This document shows positions 45,224 through 56,957 of a stretch of DNA of 64,000 bases, one piece after another (the first letter of the stretch is position 1; each line of letters opens with the position of its first letter). Under the pieces are notes generated by a model. The model saw nothing but the letters and a program-made list of their open reading frames with translations. It had not been told where the DNA came from and ran no database searches. The stretch lies in NCBI GenBank assembly GCA_047967505.1, contig CM106539.1; one strand, 5' to 3'. The DNA is from Dipteris shenzhenensis (lineage: Eukaryota > Polypodiophyta > Polypodiopsida > Gleicheniales). A program made the translations under genes and the position numbers.

Positions 45224-45236
45224 TGGTATCAGAGCC
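45224..45236 (+). other. Primer binding site of C2
   Basis: TGGTATCAGAGCC, two bases after the LTR, is complementary to the 3' end of plant initiator methionine tRNA, the usual copia primer. Confidence 0.92.
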
Positions 45237-46651
45237 CGGGTGATCTAGCTGAGCGTGCGTGAATGCTTGAAGCTCAGCAGCTCTGTGGGAGGAAGGAAAA
45301 GCTCTGTGGGAAGCTTTGTGGGTGACTTTACTTGCATCCGAGTGTGCAGAGACCTTGGAGGAACCTTTGGAAAAGTCACTTTGGCTTTGCGAAGTGGTTT
45401 TGAGAGCCTGTTAAGAGCTTTCAAAGAAAAAGTCGTTTTTTGAGCTTTTCCCTGTTCCGTTCGATGACAGAGACTCCGTATTGACTTGTGGAGGCAACTA
45501 TTGCTTGCTTTTGGTGTCCACATTACTTCAGGAGCTTGGAAACACCTTCATTCTTGAATCTGGGATCATTTCAGTGGATTTCTGACTCACTGTATCAGTT
45601 CCTGCGTTTTTTGCCCGGGTGTTGGAACTCAAGTTTGGAGCAACCATTTGCAGATCTGTCAGTTCCGGTGGACTCAGGAGGTCCTAAAACTTCTATGTTG
45701 CTCATCATTCGCACTCCGGTGGAGTTTACAGATAGCTCTGTTTCCAAAAACGTTTTTCAGTCCGTGTGTTGGTGGACCCAGTGATTGAGACCACGGTTTT
45801 CAAAACCGTCTGTCCCATTGCGTTCCGGACGCCCAAAAACCCCTACCTATCAGTTCTTGCGTGATTCGGTGGAGGATTTTCAGAGTTATAAATCTCTGTG
45901 TATTCAATTTCGTCTCTCTGTTATGCATTTTTCATGCTAAGGTTTTGAAACCTTAGATTTATGCCACATGGCAGTGGATAAGTGTTGACTCCCATTTCTC
46001 ACTCATCGGTTGGGATTTTGGAGTTCTGGCAGAAGAGAGATATTTGCAAATTTTCTTGCTGAGTCCGATTATGCAATGGCGCCCATGTTTTGAAGCATCT
46101 CAGGTTCTATTTTCAGTAGCGCTCATTACCGTGGGACTATGATTTCTTGAGCATACCTTATGCAGATCACTCTGGTTGTAGTTTGAGTAGTGTGCGCTCA
46201 TTCGTGGTATGCATTGGGTTGCAATGGATGATTTATAGGCCATTTGGATGCAATGTGGTCCTTGTTGGATGCGCTGATAGGCCCAAATTGCCTTGTGGGA
46301 TGCTATTTTTTATGGATGCTTTGCACATGGATGCTATTTTATGCTGAGGGACAGCTTTGAAACATTGCAGGTGATGCACTGATAGTGCTATGCTCTCTTG
46401 GATGAGACATTATTGATGCATATGCCAGTGCACAGTGTTTATGCTTGAGTTATTTGGCACTTATTGGCATTTTCTTTTGGGCCAGATTTGCTCATATGGA
46501 TGCATAGTATATGCACATGAGTTAGATGCTTTGAGTTTTGAGTTTTGGTGATATTTCACTCTATTGTGGCATACATATTTGGGTGCACCTAGTATTTGGT
46601 GTGATTCTCTCTTGTATGCACTAGCATTTGGGATTTTGTTTCATTTGCATC
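45237..46651 (+). other. Leader of C2
   Basis: About 1.4 kb without a sustained frame; several short upstream ATG frames (98 codons at 45,488, 66 at 46,147) show no similarity to known domains. It is long for a copia leader and presumably includes packaging signals. Confidence 0.7.
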
Positions 46652-49600
46652 ATGGCATCCTCTTCCACGTCTGAAAAGGAGTTTTTCAGCATTAAAAAGT
46701 TTGATGGGACAAACTTTTCTTTGTGGAAAGAACAAATAAGGGATGTGCTTATTCAAAAGAAGCAGATTAAACCCTTGGCAGGTATTGAAGCTAAGCCTGC
46801 GGATATGTCTGAGGATGATTGGAATGAGTTGGATGCATTAGCAAAGTCTACTATTAGACTTCATCTTGCAGAGTCAGTTTATTTCACAGTAGTAAATGAG
46901 CAGACTACGGAAGATTTGTGGAAGAAACTGTGTGCCACTTATGAAAAGGAAACTGCCTCTAATAAAGTTTACCTCATGAAGAGGTTATTTGAGCTGCAGA
47001 TGAAGGAAGGGGTCTCCATTGCTTCTCACTTGAATGAATTCAATATTATTTTCAGCCAGCTTCAGGCTCAGAAAATGAATTTTGATGCGGAGACTAAGGC
47101 AATATTTCTCTTATGTTCATTGCCATCCTCATGGGATACCTTCCGTACAGCTGTCAGTAACTCTGCACCTGGTGGAGTACTGAAATTTGATGATGTTGTG
47201 GGTAGCTTGTTGGCCGAGGAGATTAGACGGAAGTCTATGGATGGCAACAAGCAGGATGCAGCCTTAAATGTGCAAAGGGGCAGATCACAGTTCAGGGGGA
47301 AGTCCCAAGAAAGAGGGAAGTCTCGTAGCAAATCCAGGGCACGGAACATTGAGTGTTACCATTGTGGCAAGAAGGGCCATATGAAAAAGGATTGCTACAA
47401 GCTGAAAAGAGAGCAAAAGGATAAGAAAAAGAATGCAAATTGGGGTGCAAATCAAAAGGAAGAGAGTCCAAGGGAGGACAAAGGAAAAGTGAAGATTGAG
47501 GAGATCAATGCAGTCACACATGATAGTGACAATGATGTTCTCTTCATGTCTAGTTTATCTGCAGAGTTGCTTGCCACTTCAGATGATGCATATTCCCAGG
47601 ATTGGATTTTGGATTCTGGTGCTTCATTCCATGTTACTCCCCATAGGGAATGGTTCTCCACTTATGACAGTGGAAAGACAGGTTGTGTGCATCTTGGAAA
47701 TGACTATGCATGTGACATAGTGGGAGCAGGTGACATAAAGTTTTCTTTTGCAAATGGGTCTGCATTTGTTTTGAAACATGTGAGACATGTGCCTAAGCTG
47801 ACCAAGAGTCTTATTTCAGTGGGTCAGCTAGATGATGCTGGTTTTCACACCACTTTTGGCTTTCAAAGTTGGAAAATTCAAAAGGTCTCTATGCTTTTGG
47901 CCAGGGGTGCCAAGTGTGGGACTTTGTATCCCTTACATGTATCAGGGGTATTTGATCATGTTGTTGCAATAACCGAGCAGCCAAGCACTTCTTTGTGGCA
48001 TTGCAGGTTGGGGCACATGAGCCAGAATGGAATGAAACTCTTATGCCGTTTGGGTTATGTACCACATTTGAGTTTCTCTGATTTTGAATTTTGTGAGCAC
48101 TGTCTCTATGGGAAGCAGACTAAATCAGCCCATAAAAGAAGGGGAAAGAAAGAGTTTGATATGCTTGATTTGGTGCATTCAGACGTATGTGGTCCCATGC
48201 CTACACGGTCATTAGGCGGGGCTGAATACTATGTGACATTCATTGATGATGCAACTAGGAAAGTGTGGGCTTATGCTATAGCTCGAAAGAGTGATGTGTT
48301 CCAGGTATTTCAGAAATGGCTGGCCTTGGTTGAGAATCAGTCAGGTAGAATGCTTAAATGCCTACGGACTGACAATGGTGGAGAGTATCTCTCTCATGAC
48401 TTTCAGCATTTCTGTGATACATGTGGGATTAAGAGGGAGCTCACATCCCCTCATACTCCAGAGCAAAATCCAGTTGCAGAAAAGATGAATCATACCATTC
48501 AAGAAAGGTTGCAATGCATGCTTTCCAATGCAAGTCTTTCTGGTGGTTTTTGGGCTAAGGCAATGAAGACTGCAGTGCATGTGATCAATAGATCACCTAG
48601 TAAGAGTTTGGATGGTGGTATTCCTGAAGAGGCATGGAGTGGAAAGAAGCCCTCTTACTCTCATTTGCGTATATTTGGGTGTGAGGCATATGCACATGTG
48701 CCAAAAGAGCTTTGAAAGAAGCTAGATCCTAAGTCTAGGAAATGCATCTTTCTAGGTTATGGTGAAAGTGGAGAGATGGGCTATCGTCTCTGGGATCCAG
48801 AAGCAAAGAAGATCATACGCAGCCATGATGTGGTCTTCAATGAGAAGAAGATGCATAAGGCACCCATGAGGGATGTGGAAATGAGGAGAATCACTTTCCA
48901 GGATGTGAATCCACCTGCATATGTTGATAGGCAGCAAGCTGTCCATGCACCAAATGTGCAAGAAATGGTACAACCAAGTACTCCCACAGGTATACAATCA
49001 AGGGTAGATGATGGATCATCTATTGGTGGAAATGATGAGCCAAATGTGGCTGATATGCAAGTGGGACAGCAAGCTGAAATGCCATTGAGAAGATCATCTA
49101 GAGTGTCTAGACCGCCTGATAGGTTTGTTCCAGGGGTAGACTATGTGATGCTTACTGATTGCAGGGAGCCTTCTTGCTACAAAGAGGCTATGATGCGTGA
49201 GGATCAACGCAAGTGGGAGTATGCTATGCAATCAGAGATGAGTTCACTTATGAAGAATAAGACTTGGGACTTGGTTTCTTTACCACATGGAAAGAAAGCA
49301 TTGCCATGTAAATGGGTCTACAAAATGAAGGTCACAGGTGATGATGTGCCTAGGTACAAGGCCCGATTGGTTGCTAAAGGGTTCAAGCAAGAGAAGGGTG
49401 TGGACTTTGATGAGATATTCTCTCCGGTTGTGAAGATGACCACACTTAGATGCATGCTTGGACTAGTGGCAGTAGAGGATATGGAGCTTATGCAAATGGA
49501 TGTCAAGACAGCTTTCTTGCATGGGGATTTGCATGAGGAAATTTACATGGTGCAGCCGGAAGGCTTTGAAGAAAAGGGCAAAGAGCATTTAGTTTGCAAG

Positions 49601-50716
49601 CTGAAGAAGAGTCTCTATGGTCTTAAGCAAGCGCCTAGAGAATGGTATCAGAAGTTTGATGCTTTCATTCGGTCCCAGGGTTTCAGAAGGAGTGAAATTG
49701 ATCACTGCCTCTACACTAAAAGGGCTAAGGATAATAGCCTAATAATCCTGGCACTATATGTGGATGATATGCTATTGGCTAGCAAGAATACTTATGAGCT
49801 AGATGCATTAAAGGCCAAGTTGCATGAGGCCTTTGATATGAAGGATTTGGGACTTGCAGGTCATATTCTTGGTATGCGCATCATGCGTGATCGGAGTAGG
49901 AAACTCCTTTGGCTTTCACAAAAAGAGTATGTTACAAAAGTATTGCAGCGTTTCAATATGGAGGGGGGGAAGGCAGTGAGTACTCCATTGCCTCCATATG
50001 TGAAACTGAGTCATACAAATAGTCCCAAATCAGATGAGGAGAGGGCCATGATGGCCAAGGTTCCTTATGCATCAGCAGTTGGGAGTCTTATGTATGCTAT
50101 GATAGCTACTAGACCAGACATTGCATTTGCAGTGGGAGTTGTTAGCCGGTATATGGCTAATCCAGGAAAGAGGCATTGGGAGGCAGTTAAGTGCATCATG
50201 AGGTACATGAAGGGTACCAAGGAGATGTGCATTTGCTTTGGTAAAGGAGACATGCGTGTACTTGGGTACACAAATTCAGACTATGCAGGGCATGTGGATA
50301 GTAGGAGATCCACTTCTAGTTATGTGTTCACCTTTGCAGGTGGTGCAGTGTCGTGGATGTCTCGTGCACAGAAGTGCATGGCTTTGTCTACCACAGAGGC
50401 TGAGTATGTTGCAGCCACAGAGGGTTGCAAGGAGGCTATATGGCTTGATCGGCTAGTGGGAGATTTGGGGATTCATACAGGTGTACCGACATTGCATAGT
50501 GATTCCATGAGTGCTATTCAGCTAGCACGGAATCCGGTCTTTCATGCAAAGACCAAACACATTGAGGTCAGGTACCATTTCATCAGGGAGGTACTTGAGG
50601 ACAAGAGCATAGAGCTTGTCAAGGTTCATACAGATGATAACCCTGCAGATATGCTGACGAAGAGTCTACCTAGTCAGCGGTTTGAGTATTGTCATGTATT
50701 GATGGGCATTGGATAG
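46652..50716 (+). pseudogene. C2 gag-pol polyprotein with one in-frame TGA
   Basis: MASSSTSEKEFF is taken as start; an in-frame ATG 24 bases upstream (46,628) is possible. Domains in order: gag of the UBN2 type (LWKEQIRDVL), zinc knuckle CYHCGKKGHMKKDC near 47,353, protease DSGAS at 47,612, HHCC part (WHCRLGH, CEHCLYGKQ), integrase with HSDVCG, RTDNGGEY and PEQNPVAEKMN (D,D,E kept), reverse transcriptase with QMDVKTAFLHGDL and YVDD at 49,756, and RNase H with STTEAEY and LHSDSMSAIQLA. The frame is about 1,354 codons long. The sole lesion is TGA at 48,713-48,715, where relatives have arginine (KEL-R-KKLDPKS): a C-to-T change of CGA. Without readthrough the reverse transcriptase is not made. 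Confidence 0.95.
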
Positions 50717-50754
50717 TATGCTCACTGGTTGTTCTCCCTTAAAGGCACATTGTC

Positions 50755-50769
50755 CTTTAAGTGGGAGGT
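50755..50769 (+). other. Polypurine tract of C2
   Basis: The purine-rich AAGTGGGAGG just left of the 3' LTR would prime plus-strand synthesis. Confidence 0.75.
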
Positions 50770-50939
50770 TGTGGGGTTAAAGGTCACTGTGCCTTAACCC
50801 CAATTATGTACAATACTCAAACACATATATAAATGAATGAAAAAGAAGATTAGGGTGGTTCTGCACCCACCAAAACTTGTGTGGCTCTCTGTCTCTCTCT
50901 CTCCTTCTTCCGTTCTTGCTTCCATTGAGAGCACTCTCA
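50770..50939 (+). repeat. 3' LTR of C2
   Basis: 170 bp; reads ATGTACAATAC where the 5' LTR reads ATGTATAATAC, otherwise identical by eye. Confidence 0.95.
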
Positions 50940-50944
50940 TGAAA

Positions 50945-52162
50945 TACATCAGACAAGTATTTCTTTTTCCCATCCTGCATAGACAAAGGAATTTTGCCAA
51001 TCTGCACAATAGGATGTGCAGTATCATCACCAGTCTCCACAAATCCTGGTTTTTCCATTTTTCTTGCATCCTGCATCCATTCAGCGTGACCTGTCATGTG
51101 GTTTGATGCACCCGAGTCAACATACCACACATCATTGCTTTCTTCTGCACTTGTTACAGAATTTGTCATATGCTGCACCATAAACAAATGCTCATTTCTG
51201 TCATCGCCCTGTCTACTAGAGGATGCATAATTGCCTTGCTGTGATTTTCCACTCATAATGTCATTCTGCTTTTTGTAGCAGTCTTTAGCCATATGACCCA
51301 TTTTGCCACAATAGTAGCATTCAATATTGCTGTTTGCATTTTGGCCTCTCTGCCATCCACCACGGCCTCTTTGGCTCCCCCTGCCTCTAGAGTTACCACG
51401 TCCTACTGCATAGGACTAGTTTTCTTGCGTTTGCTGCATATTCTGATTTCTACCACGGCCTGCAGATCGGCCTCCTCTACCTCTGCCTCTACATCTGCCA
51501 GCATTTGAGTAGAAGACAGTTTCTTTTGAAGTTCCTGCTGAAGAAGATGCACCCCCATTTCTCTGCTCTTCAGAAATTAGAAGAGCAATCAACTCCTCAA
51601 AATCAGGAAAGTTTTCACGGACGGCAATGGATGTCCGGAACTGTGCATAATCCTTTCCTAGACCGTTCAAGGTCACAGAGACCAAATCGTCATCATCCAC
51701 CACTAGCGACCCAATGGAAGCAAGTGCATCTGCAATTTTCTTCACTTTCATGTGGTAGTCATTTATGCTCAAATTTTCTCTCTGCACATTGTGCAACTCC
51801 TGTTTGAGTTGCATTTTCCTGGCTTGTGTATTTGTGCTATACATTTTTGCCAGAGTATCCCATGCCTCCTTTGGCGTATTTGCATCCTGAATATGCACAA
51901 TCATGGAGTCCGAAATACTGATAGACAGCCAGTACATAACTTTCTTGGCTCTCTCATGCCATCCTTTGAATGCCTGCATTTCCTGTTGACTGGGAACATT
52001 AGGAAGAACAAGTTCTTCTTCATTTCCTGTAATGAATTCCCAATAGCCTTTTCCCATCAAGAAATTCGTCATTCTAAACTTCCATGCCTGGAAGTTGTTC
52101 TTGTCAAGATTTTCAGTGACAATCTGTGAAAGAGAATCAGATGCCATTATAGAACACTGCAA
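50945..52162 (-). pseudogene. C1 gag and protease start (one in-frame stop)
   Basis: On the minus strand MASDSLSQIVTENLDKNNF (start 52,147; an upstream in-frame ATG at 52,162 adds five residues) begins a UBN2-type gag with FQAWKFRMTNFLMGKGYWEF and MYSTNTQARKMQL. An arginine/glycine-rich tail follows. A TAG at 51,414-51,416 interrupts it, after which the same frame resumes with the zinc knuckle CYYCGKMGHMAKDC and the protease active site VDSGASNHMTG near 51,105-51,121. C2 then cuts the protease. Gag would form the particle and bind RNA; the stop separates it from the knuckle. Confidence 0.92.
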
Positions 52163-52678
52163 AATATTCTGTCACTGCAAAAAACACAGCTTTTGCCTCA
52201 CACGGGCAGATCTGCAAAACTTACGAAAGTGGTATTTCACCACACAGTCACTTCCTAGTGACGATTTTGCATCAACAGGCAACAGGCATGAATCTGCAAC
52301 TCCCAATATCTCTGCACACAGGCATACAATGCAATTTCTGTGGCACCTTTCCACCGACTAGCCGCGCAGTGGTCGCACAGCAAAAAACAGGGCCTTTTTC
52401 TGAGTGCCTGCGAAGAACTTCTGCCTTCAAAACGGGCCCCGAAACGGCCTCAAATCAGAAAAATAAAGTCACTGAGAGCTTTGGCTTTTCCCGTAGCATA
52501 TACTGCGCTCTCGCCACACCACGAAGGATGTCTCAATCTGAAACAGTGCACTCCTGCACTTCTAGCTGTGCTACCTGCAGAGATTTGCTCCCAAACTCGA
52601 AATAGGAAAGCAACACTTGTCCTCTTACCAAGACACCACGAACTTGGCTTGCTTTCTTGAGCTCCTTACCACGAACAA
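52163..52678 (-). other. Leader of C1
   Basis: About 516 bp between primer site and gag with no conserved frame, a usual length for copia. Confidence 0.7.
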
Positions 52679-52690
52679 GGCTCTGATACT
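52679..52690 (-). other. Primer binding site of C1
   Basis: On the minus strand GTATCAGAGCC follows the LTR, matching the initiator-Met tRNA 3' end as in C2. Confidence 0.88.
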
Positions 52691-52691
52691 A

Positions 52692-53044
52692 TGTGAAGAT
52701 TGTGGGAGAGAGGGAAGGAGTCTCACTTGCGGCTTTCTCACAATCACAAATGGGGGAATACACACAAGGGTGGAGGCTGAAAACAGTTTTCCTCTTCTTA
52801 GTTGTGTAAGCCAAAAGAACTCAAGTACAAAGAAATAGAAGAACCCTATATGTGGGTCTCAAACCAAACTCAACTAACTAAGGTGGCATACTAACTGAGC
52901 CACAAACTAGTGTAGATAAGGATAGCTGTCATCCAGCTATTATTCGTGGGCGGTGTACCAACCGCATCTCCAGCTAACAAGTCGGTGACATAAGTACCCA
53001 ACGGTCACCCTGGCATATCTCAAGTGGAGCTCGATATCTCAACA
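52692..53044 (-). repeat. 5' LTR of C1
   Basis: 353 bp. On the minus strand it begins TGTTGAGATATCGAGC and ends CAATCTTCACA. It differs from the other LTR by one base deletion and about three substitutions. Confidence 0.92.
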
Positions 53045-53049
53045 ATTCT

Positions 53050-53330
53050 AACACCACCTATTATCCAACAAGTTTGACTTTTTTAAGGATCACCAAGCAC
53101 TCTTATACCTGGTAAACAAACAATACAAAACTCAGCAAATTACAAGATGGATGCTTATCCTCTTGGAATTTGATTTCTCTGTGGCCATTTACCAAGGGAA
53201 CAAGACAATCATATGTCTTAAATCCCCCATGGAGAACCTTCCATGGCATCGATGATGACCTCCCTATCACCCCCTTGTTTCCTTCTTCTATTGGATCACT
53301 TGTGGATGCTCATGTTAGTGAACCTGAATG
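53050..53330 (+). pseudogene. Gypsy RNase H, continuation beyond C1
   Basis: The frame encodes HHLLSNKFDFFKDHQALLYL, then QYKTQQITRWMLILLEFDF and FSVAIYQGNKT, the second half of a gypsy RNase H. It joins the fragment ending at 41,573 once C1 and one ATTCT are removed. Similarity ends at about 53,330, where copia gag-like sequence begins. Confidence 0.85.
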
Positions 53331-56300
53331 ATCTTGGTAAAGAATACAACCATTTCTGAACCTCCATTGGTGTTCAAGAGACATTTCCTAATTTTTAGGA
53401 TTTGATTGCACTTTTCATTAGTGAATAAATGAGAAAAGGTAGCTCGCCCTCATTTGGAAGTTTACAAGAACAAGCCTTCTACTCATATTCAAGTAGAGGC
53501 AAAGGTAGGTCCTCATCTAGAGGATGAGGTGGTGGCCACTATGAAAATTATGGTCACCAATAGTAGTATGCAAAAAACCAGTCATATGTAGGTTGAAGAG
53601 GGCAATCTAGAGGCAAGGGAGCCAAGGAGGCTATAGTAGTTGACAAAGGAAGGTCATATTGCTAAAGATTGTTATAAAAATAAGAATAACATAAGAAGTG
53701 GGAAGATGCAGCAAGGGAACTATGCTTCCTCTAGTTAGCATGAAGATGACAAAAATTTGAAGTTCTTTATCATGCAACACATGCAAATCCATTGTTGGAC
53801 ATACAAAAAAGCAAGAAGATGTATGCAAAGCTCCAGTGTTGAATCGTATTGTTGAATCGTATGACTTGACATAATAGCTCAAAGAGATGCAAAAATTTGA
53901 TAAGCCAAGTTTTCATGGAGAGTGGTGATGACATTGTGCATACTGAAAATGTGATTGTTCTATTGTGCATGCAAGATGGAAAAATGAAGTATCTTGTCAA
54001 TGTACTTCATGTTTCCATTGTTGGACATACAAAAAAGCAAGAAGATGTATGCAAAGCTCCAGTGTTGAATCGTATTGTTGAATCGTATGACTTGACATAA
54101 TAGCTCAAAGAGATGCAAAAATTTGATAAGCCAAGTTTTCATGGAGAGTGGTGATGACATTGTGCATACTGAAAATGTGATTGTTCTATTGTGCATGCAA
54201 GATGGAAAAATGAAGTATCTTGTCAATGTACTTCATGTTTCCAGTATTACAAAGAACTTGATTTTTGTTGGTCAAATGGTTGAGCAGGGTCTACGAGTGA
54301 GATTTATCCTCAAGGTTGTTTTGTGAAAGACTTTAAGGATCAATGCAAGTTGGTTGCAAAGGGGAATGACAAAATGTTCACCTTGAATGTTAATATGCCC
54401 AAAGTCAATGCAACTATGTTTGCACATGGAACAAGATTTGTTGCAGACATTTGAATATCAAACAAGCACATTAGTCATTAATTTGCAGAGGTTAAAAAAT
54501 ATACAAAACAAAACTATAGTTGCAGGTTTGTCAAAGCTTAAGATTGCTGGTACGCATGAAGTTTGTAAAGTATGCCAACTTGGAAAGTAGGCTAAGCACC
54601 CTTTTTCACAAAATGTTGATGTTAGTAAGAGAGCCTTGGAAGTTATTCACTCAGATTTATGGACTACAAAAACAAAATCCATGGGAGGCTACAGCTATTA
54701 TGTTAGCTTCATTGATTATCACACTAGGAAGTGTGGGTCTAGTTCTTGAAAGAAAAGAGTGAGTGCTTGGTCACTTCCAAAATTTCAAGGCAATGGTGGA
54801 AAAGGAAAAGTGAATGAGGATTAAACTTCTACAGTTTGATAGAGGGGAGAATACTTCTAAAATGAGTTTAGTGCAAATTTAAGAAAACAAAAGAAAACAA
54901 GGTATTCAAAGGAAATACTCATGTAGTAATATCTCTCAATAGAATGGTATTGCTGAAATGAAAAATATAGAGATTGAAAAGTAACATGAGCTATGATGAA
55001 TGAGAAGAATGTGCCACAATACTATTGGGTTGTAGCAATATCAACTATTGTGTACATAATGAACAAAATGCCCATTGCAGTAGTACATTGTGTGACACCG
55101 AAGAAAATGTTCACAAGCAATGAGAAGAAAATAAAGTTGGAACCAAAAGCAAAAAAGGCATCTTCATTGGGTAATCTCTACACAAAAATAATATGGACAT
55201 CATAATCCTACCAGTAGAAAAATGTAGGTTAGCGCACGTTTTATTTTTTATGAGTTGGTATGCACCCAACAAGTGTTACTAAAGATGTAGAAATAACAAA
55301 AAGTGTAGCTCCACATGTAGAGCAGCAATTAGAAGTTCTAAGTCAACTTAGAGAGTCCACTATTTTTATGAGGAGTAGTTGGTATGCACCAACAAGTGTT
55401 ATTGAAGATGCAAAAATAACAAAAAGTGCAACTTCATGTGTAAAGAAGCAATCAGAAGTTTTGAGTGGACCTAGAGATCCCTCTAATAGTGGATTCAATG
55501 ATAGCTCATGGTCAGATAGGCTGAGATTTGATAACAAAAAATCACGTGCATGACAAAAAGGGAAGGGAAAGATGGATCAACCCCTTATGCATGATGTGTC
55601 AACAAGACACTAATCTGTTGATGGTGAGTCTAGTGGATTAGAGCAGAGCCTTGATGTGGAGCCAGGCATTCATTCTATGGTTACTTCTAGTGCTCAAAGA
55701 GCCAGAACTAGTTTTAAGATAGTTGGCAGTGATCCAAATGTGTGCAGATCTATAAGGATGATTTAAATACACAATTGATAGGTCGATTTACAATGGGCTA
55801 GCAGCGCATCATTACGCATACATGATGGTGAATGTCATACAAGAGGTGGAACCCTCTTGTCTTTAGGAGGCACTTACAAATCAGAAGTGGTGAGATGCCA
55901 TGAAAGAAGAGATGGTAATATTAGTTGCAAATTACACTTGGGATTTAGTGTCATTGCCGAACTAAAAGAATGCAATTGGATGCAAGTGGGTATACAAGGT
56001 GAAGGATACTTTTGATAAGTCTATGAGCATGTATAAGGCAAGGAAGGATAGTTGCCAAGGGTTATGCACAAACTTATGAAATTGACTTTGAAGAGACATT
56101 CAATCTAGTTGCAAAGATAGCAACAGTAAGAGTAGTGATTGCTATGGTTGTAGCAAAAGGTCGAATCTTTACATCAGATGGATGTAAAGAATGCATTCTT
56201 GCATGGTGATTTGCAAGAAGACGTATACATGATGTCACCACCAAGTTATGAGGATGAAATATGCCTAGATTTTGTGTGCAACCTATGTAAAGCCTTGTAT

Positions 56301-56957
56301 GGTTTAAAGCACGCACCTAGAGAATGGGCAAAGAAGATCGCATAATATCTTGTGACCATTGGTTTTGAAATTTCACTTGCAGATTTCTCACTTTATGTGA
56401 AGAAAATAGAAAGAGACATTATTGGGTTGGTCATATATGTGAATGATCTTATTCTAATAGGTGATGTGGATATCTCTTATGTGAAGTTATTATCAAAGCA
56501 AAAATTTGAAATAAAAGATTTGGGTGAGCTGCAGTACTTTTGGGGCATAGAGGTGGTGAGATCACCTCAAGGAATCATGTTGTTGAGGAGGTAGTATGGC
56601 TTAGATATGTTGTTAAAGTATGATATGATAGGTTGTAAGCCTATTTCTATGCCTCTTGAACAAAATCTAAAGCTCTTCATGGATTCAGGTGAGCTCTTGG
56701 AGGATCTCACAACGTTCATTAAGATTGTAGGTAGTTTGATCTACATGACTATCACTCAACCAAATTTGAGTTATGTTGTTGTTCTTGTGAGCCAGTTTAC
56801 GTAGCCCTTAGGAAGCTATGCTATGATGCATCTAGATGGATTCTCAAGTATGTGAAGTCCACTCTTGATTATACATGATCCTATGAGGCTAGCCGAGATA
56901 TACAGTTGCATGGTTACACAGAAGCAGACTGGGGTGGTAGCATCTATGATAGGCAAT
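53331..56957 (+). pseudogene. Degraded copia element C3, relative of C1
   Basis: Many stops and shifts, but the order is intact: gag tail with zinc-knuckle remnant (KEGHIAKDCYKN near 53,640), protease region (SITKNLIFVGQMVEQGLRVRF, 54,241), HHCC region (THEVCKVCQLGK), integrase (VIHSDLWTTKTKSMGGY and SQQ-type PxQNG remnant near 54,940), reverse transcriptase ([15 protein letters not shown] near 56,170; YVNDLI instead of YVDDLI near 56,435) and the RNase H start (TEADWGGSIYDRQ). No LTRs were found. The family is the same as C1 but much older. At 56,957 it fuses to gypsy sequence. Confidence 0.85.
53788..54239. repeat. Tandem duplication, 226-bp unit, inside C3
   Basis: TCCATTGTTGGACATACAAA starts both copies (53,788 and 54,014), and the units appear identical by eye, so the duplication is recent relative to the decay of C3. 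Confidence 0.92.

Larger units (their letters stand above)
45052..50939 (+). mobile_element. Young copia LTR retrotransposon C2
   Basis: Identical-length 170-bp LTRs (one T/C difference seen) and the target duplication TGAAA (45,047-45,051 and 50,940-50,944). It has a perfect initiator-Met primer site, a 1.4-kb leader, one gag-pol frame with a single stop, and a polypurine tract. It inserted into the protease region of C1, so it is younger than C1. Total length 5,888 bp. Confidence 0.95.
41579..53044 (-). mobile_element. Copia LTR retrotransposon C1, interrupted by C2
   Basis: Two 353-354-bp LTRs flank it, with ATTCT duplicated at 41,574-41,578 and 53,045-53,049. Read on the minus strand it has LTR (TGTTGAGATATC...), an initiator-Met primer site, gag, protease, integrase, reverse transcriptase, RNase H, a polypurine tract (GAGGGGGAG) and LTR. 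Removing C2 and one TGAAA leaves about 5.6 kb, a normal size for copia. By eye the LTRs differ at about four positions. It lies inside a gypsy RNase H domain. Confidence 0.92.

Noticed and set aside
47068-47661. Minus-strand frames opposite C2 gag
   Set aside because: Antisense of an intact, motif-bearing gag frame.
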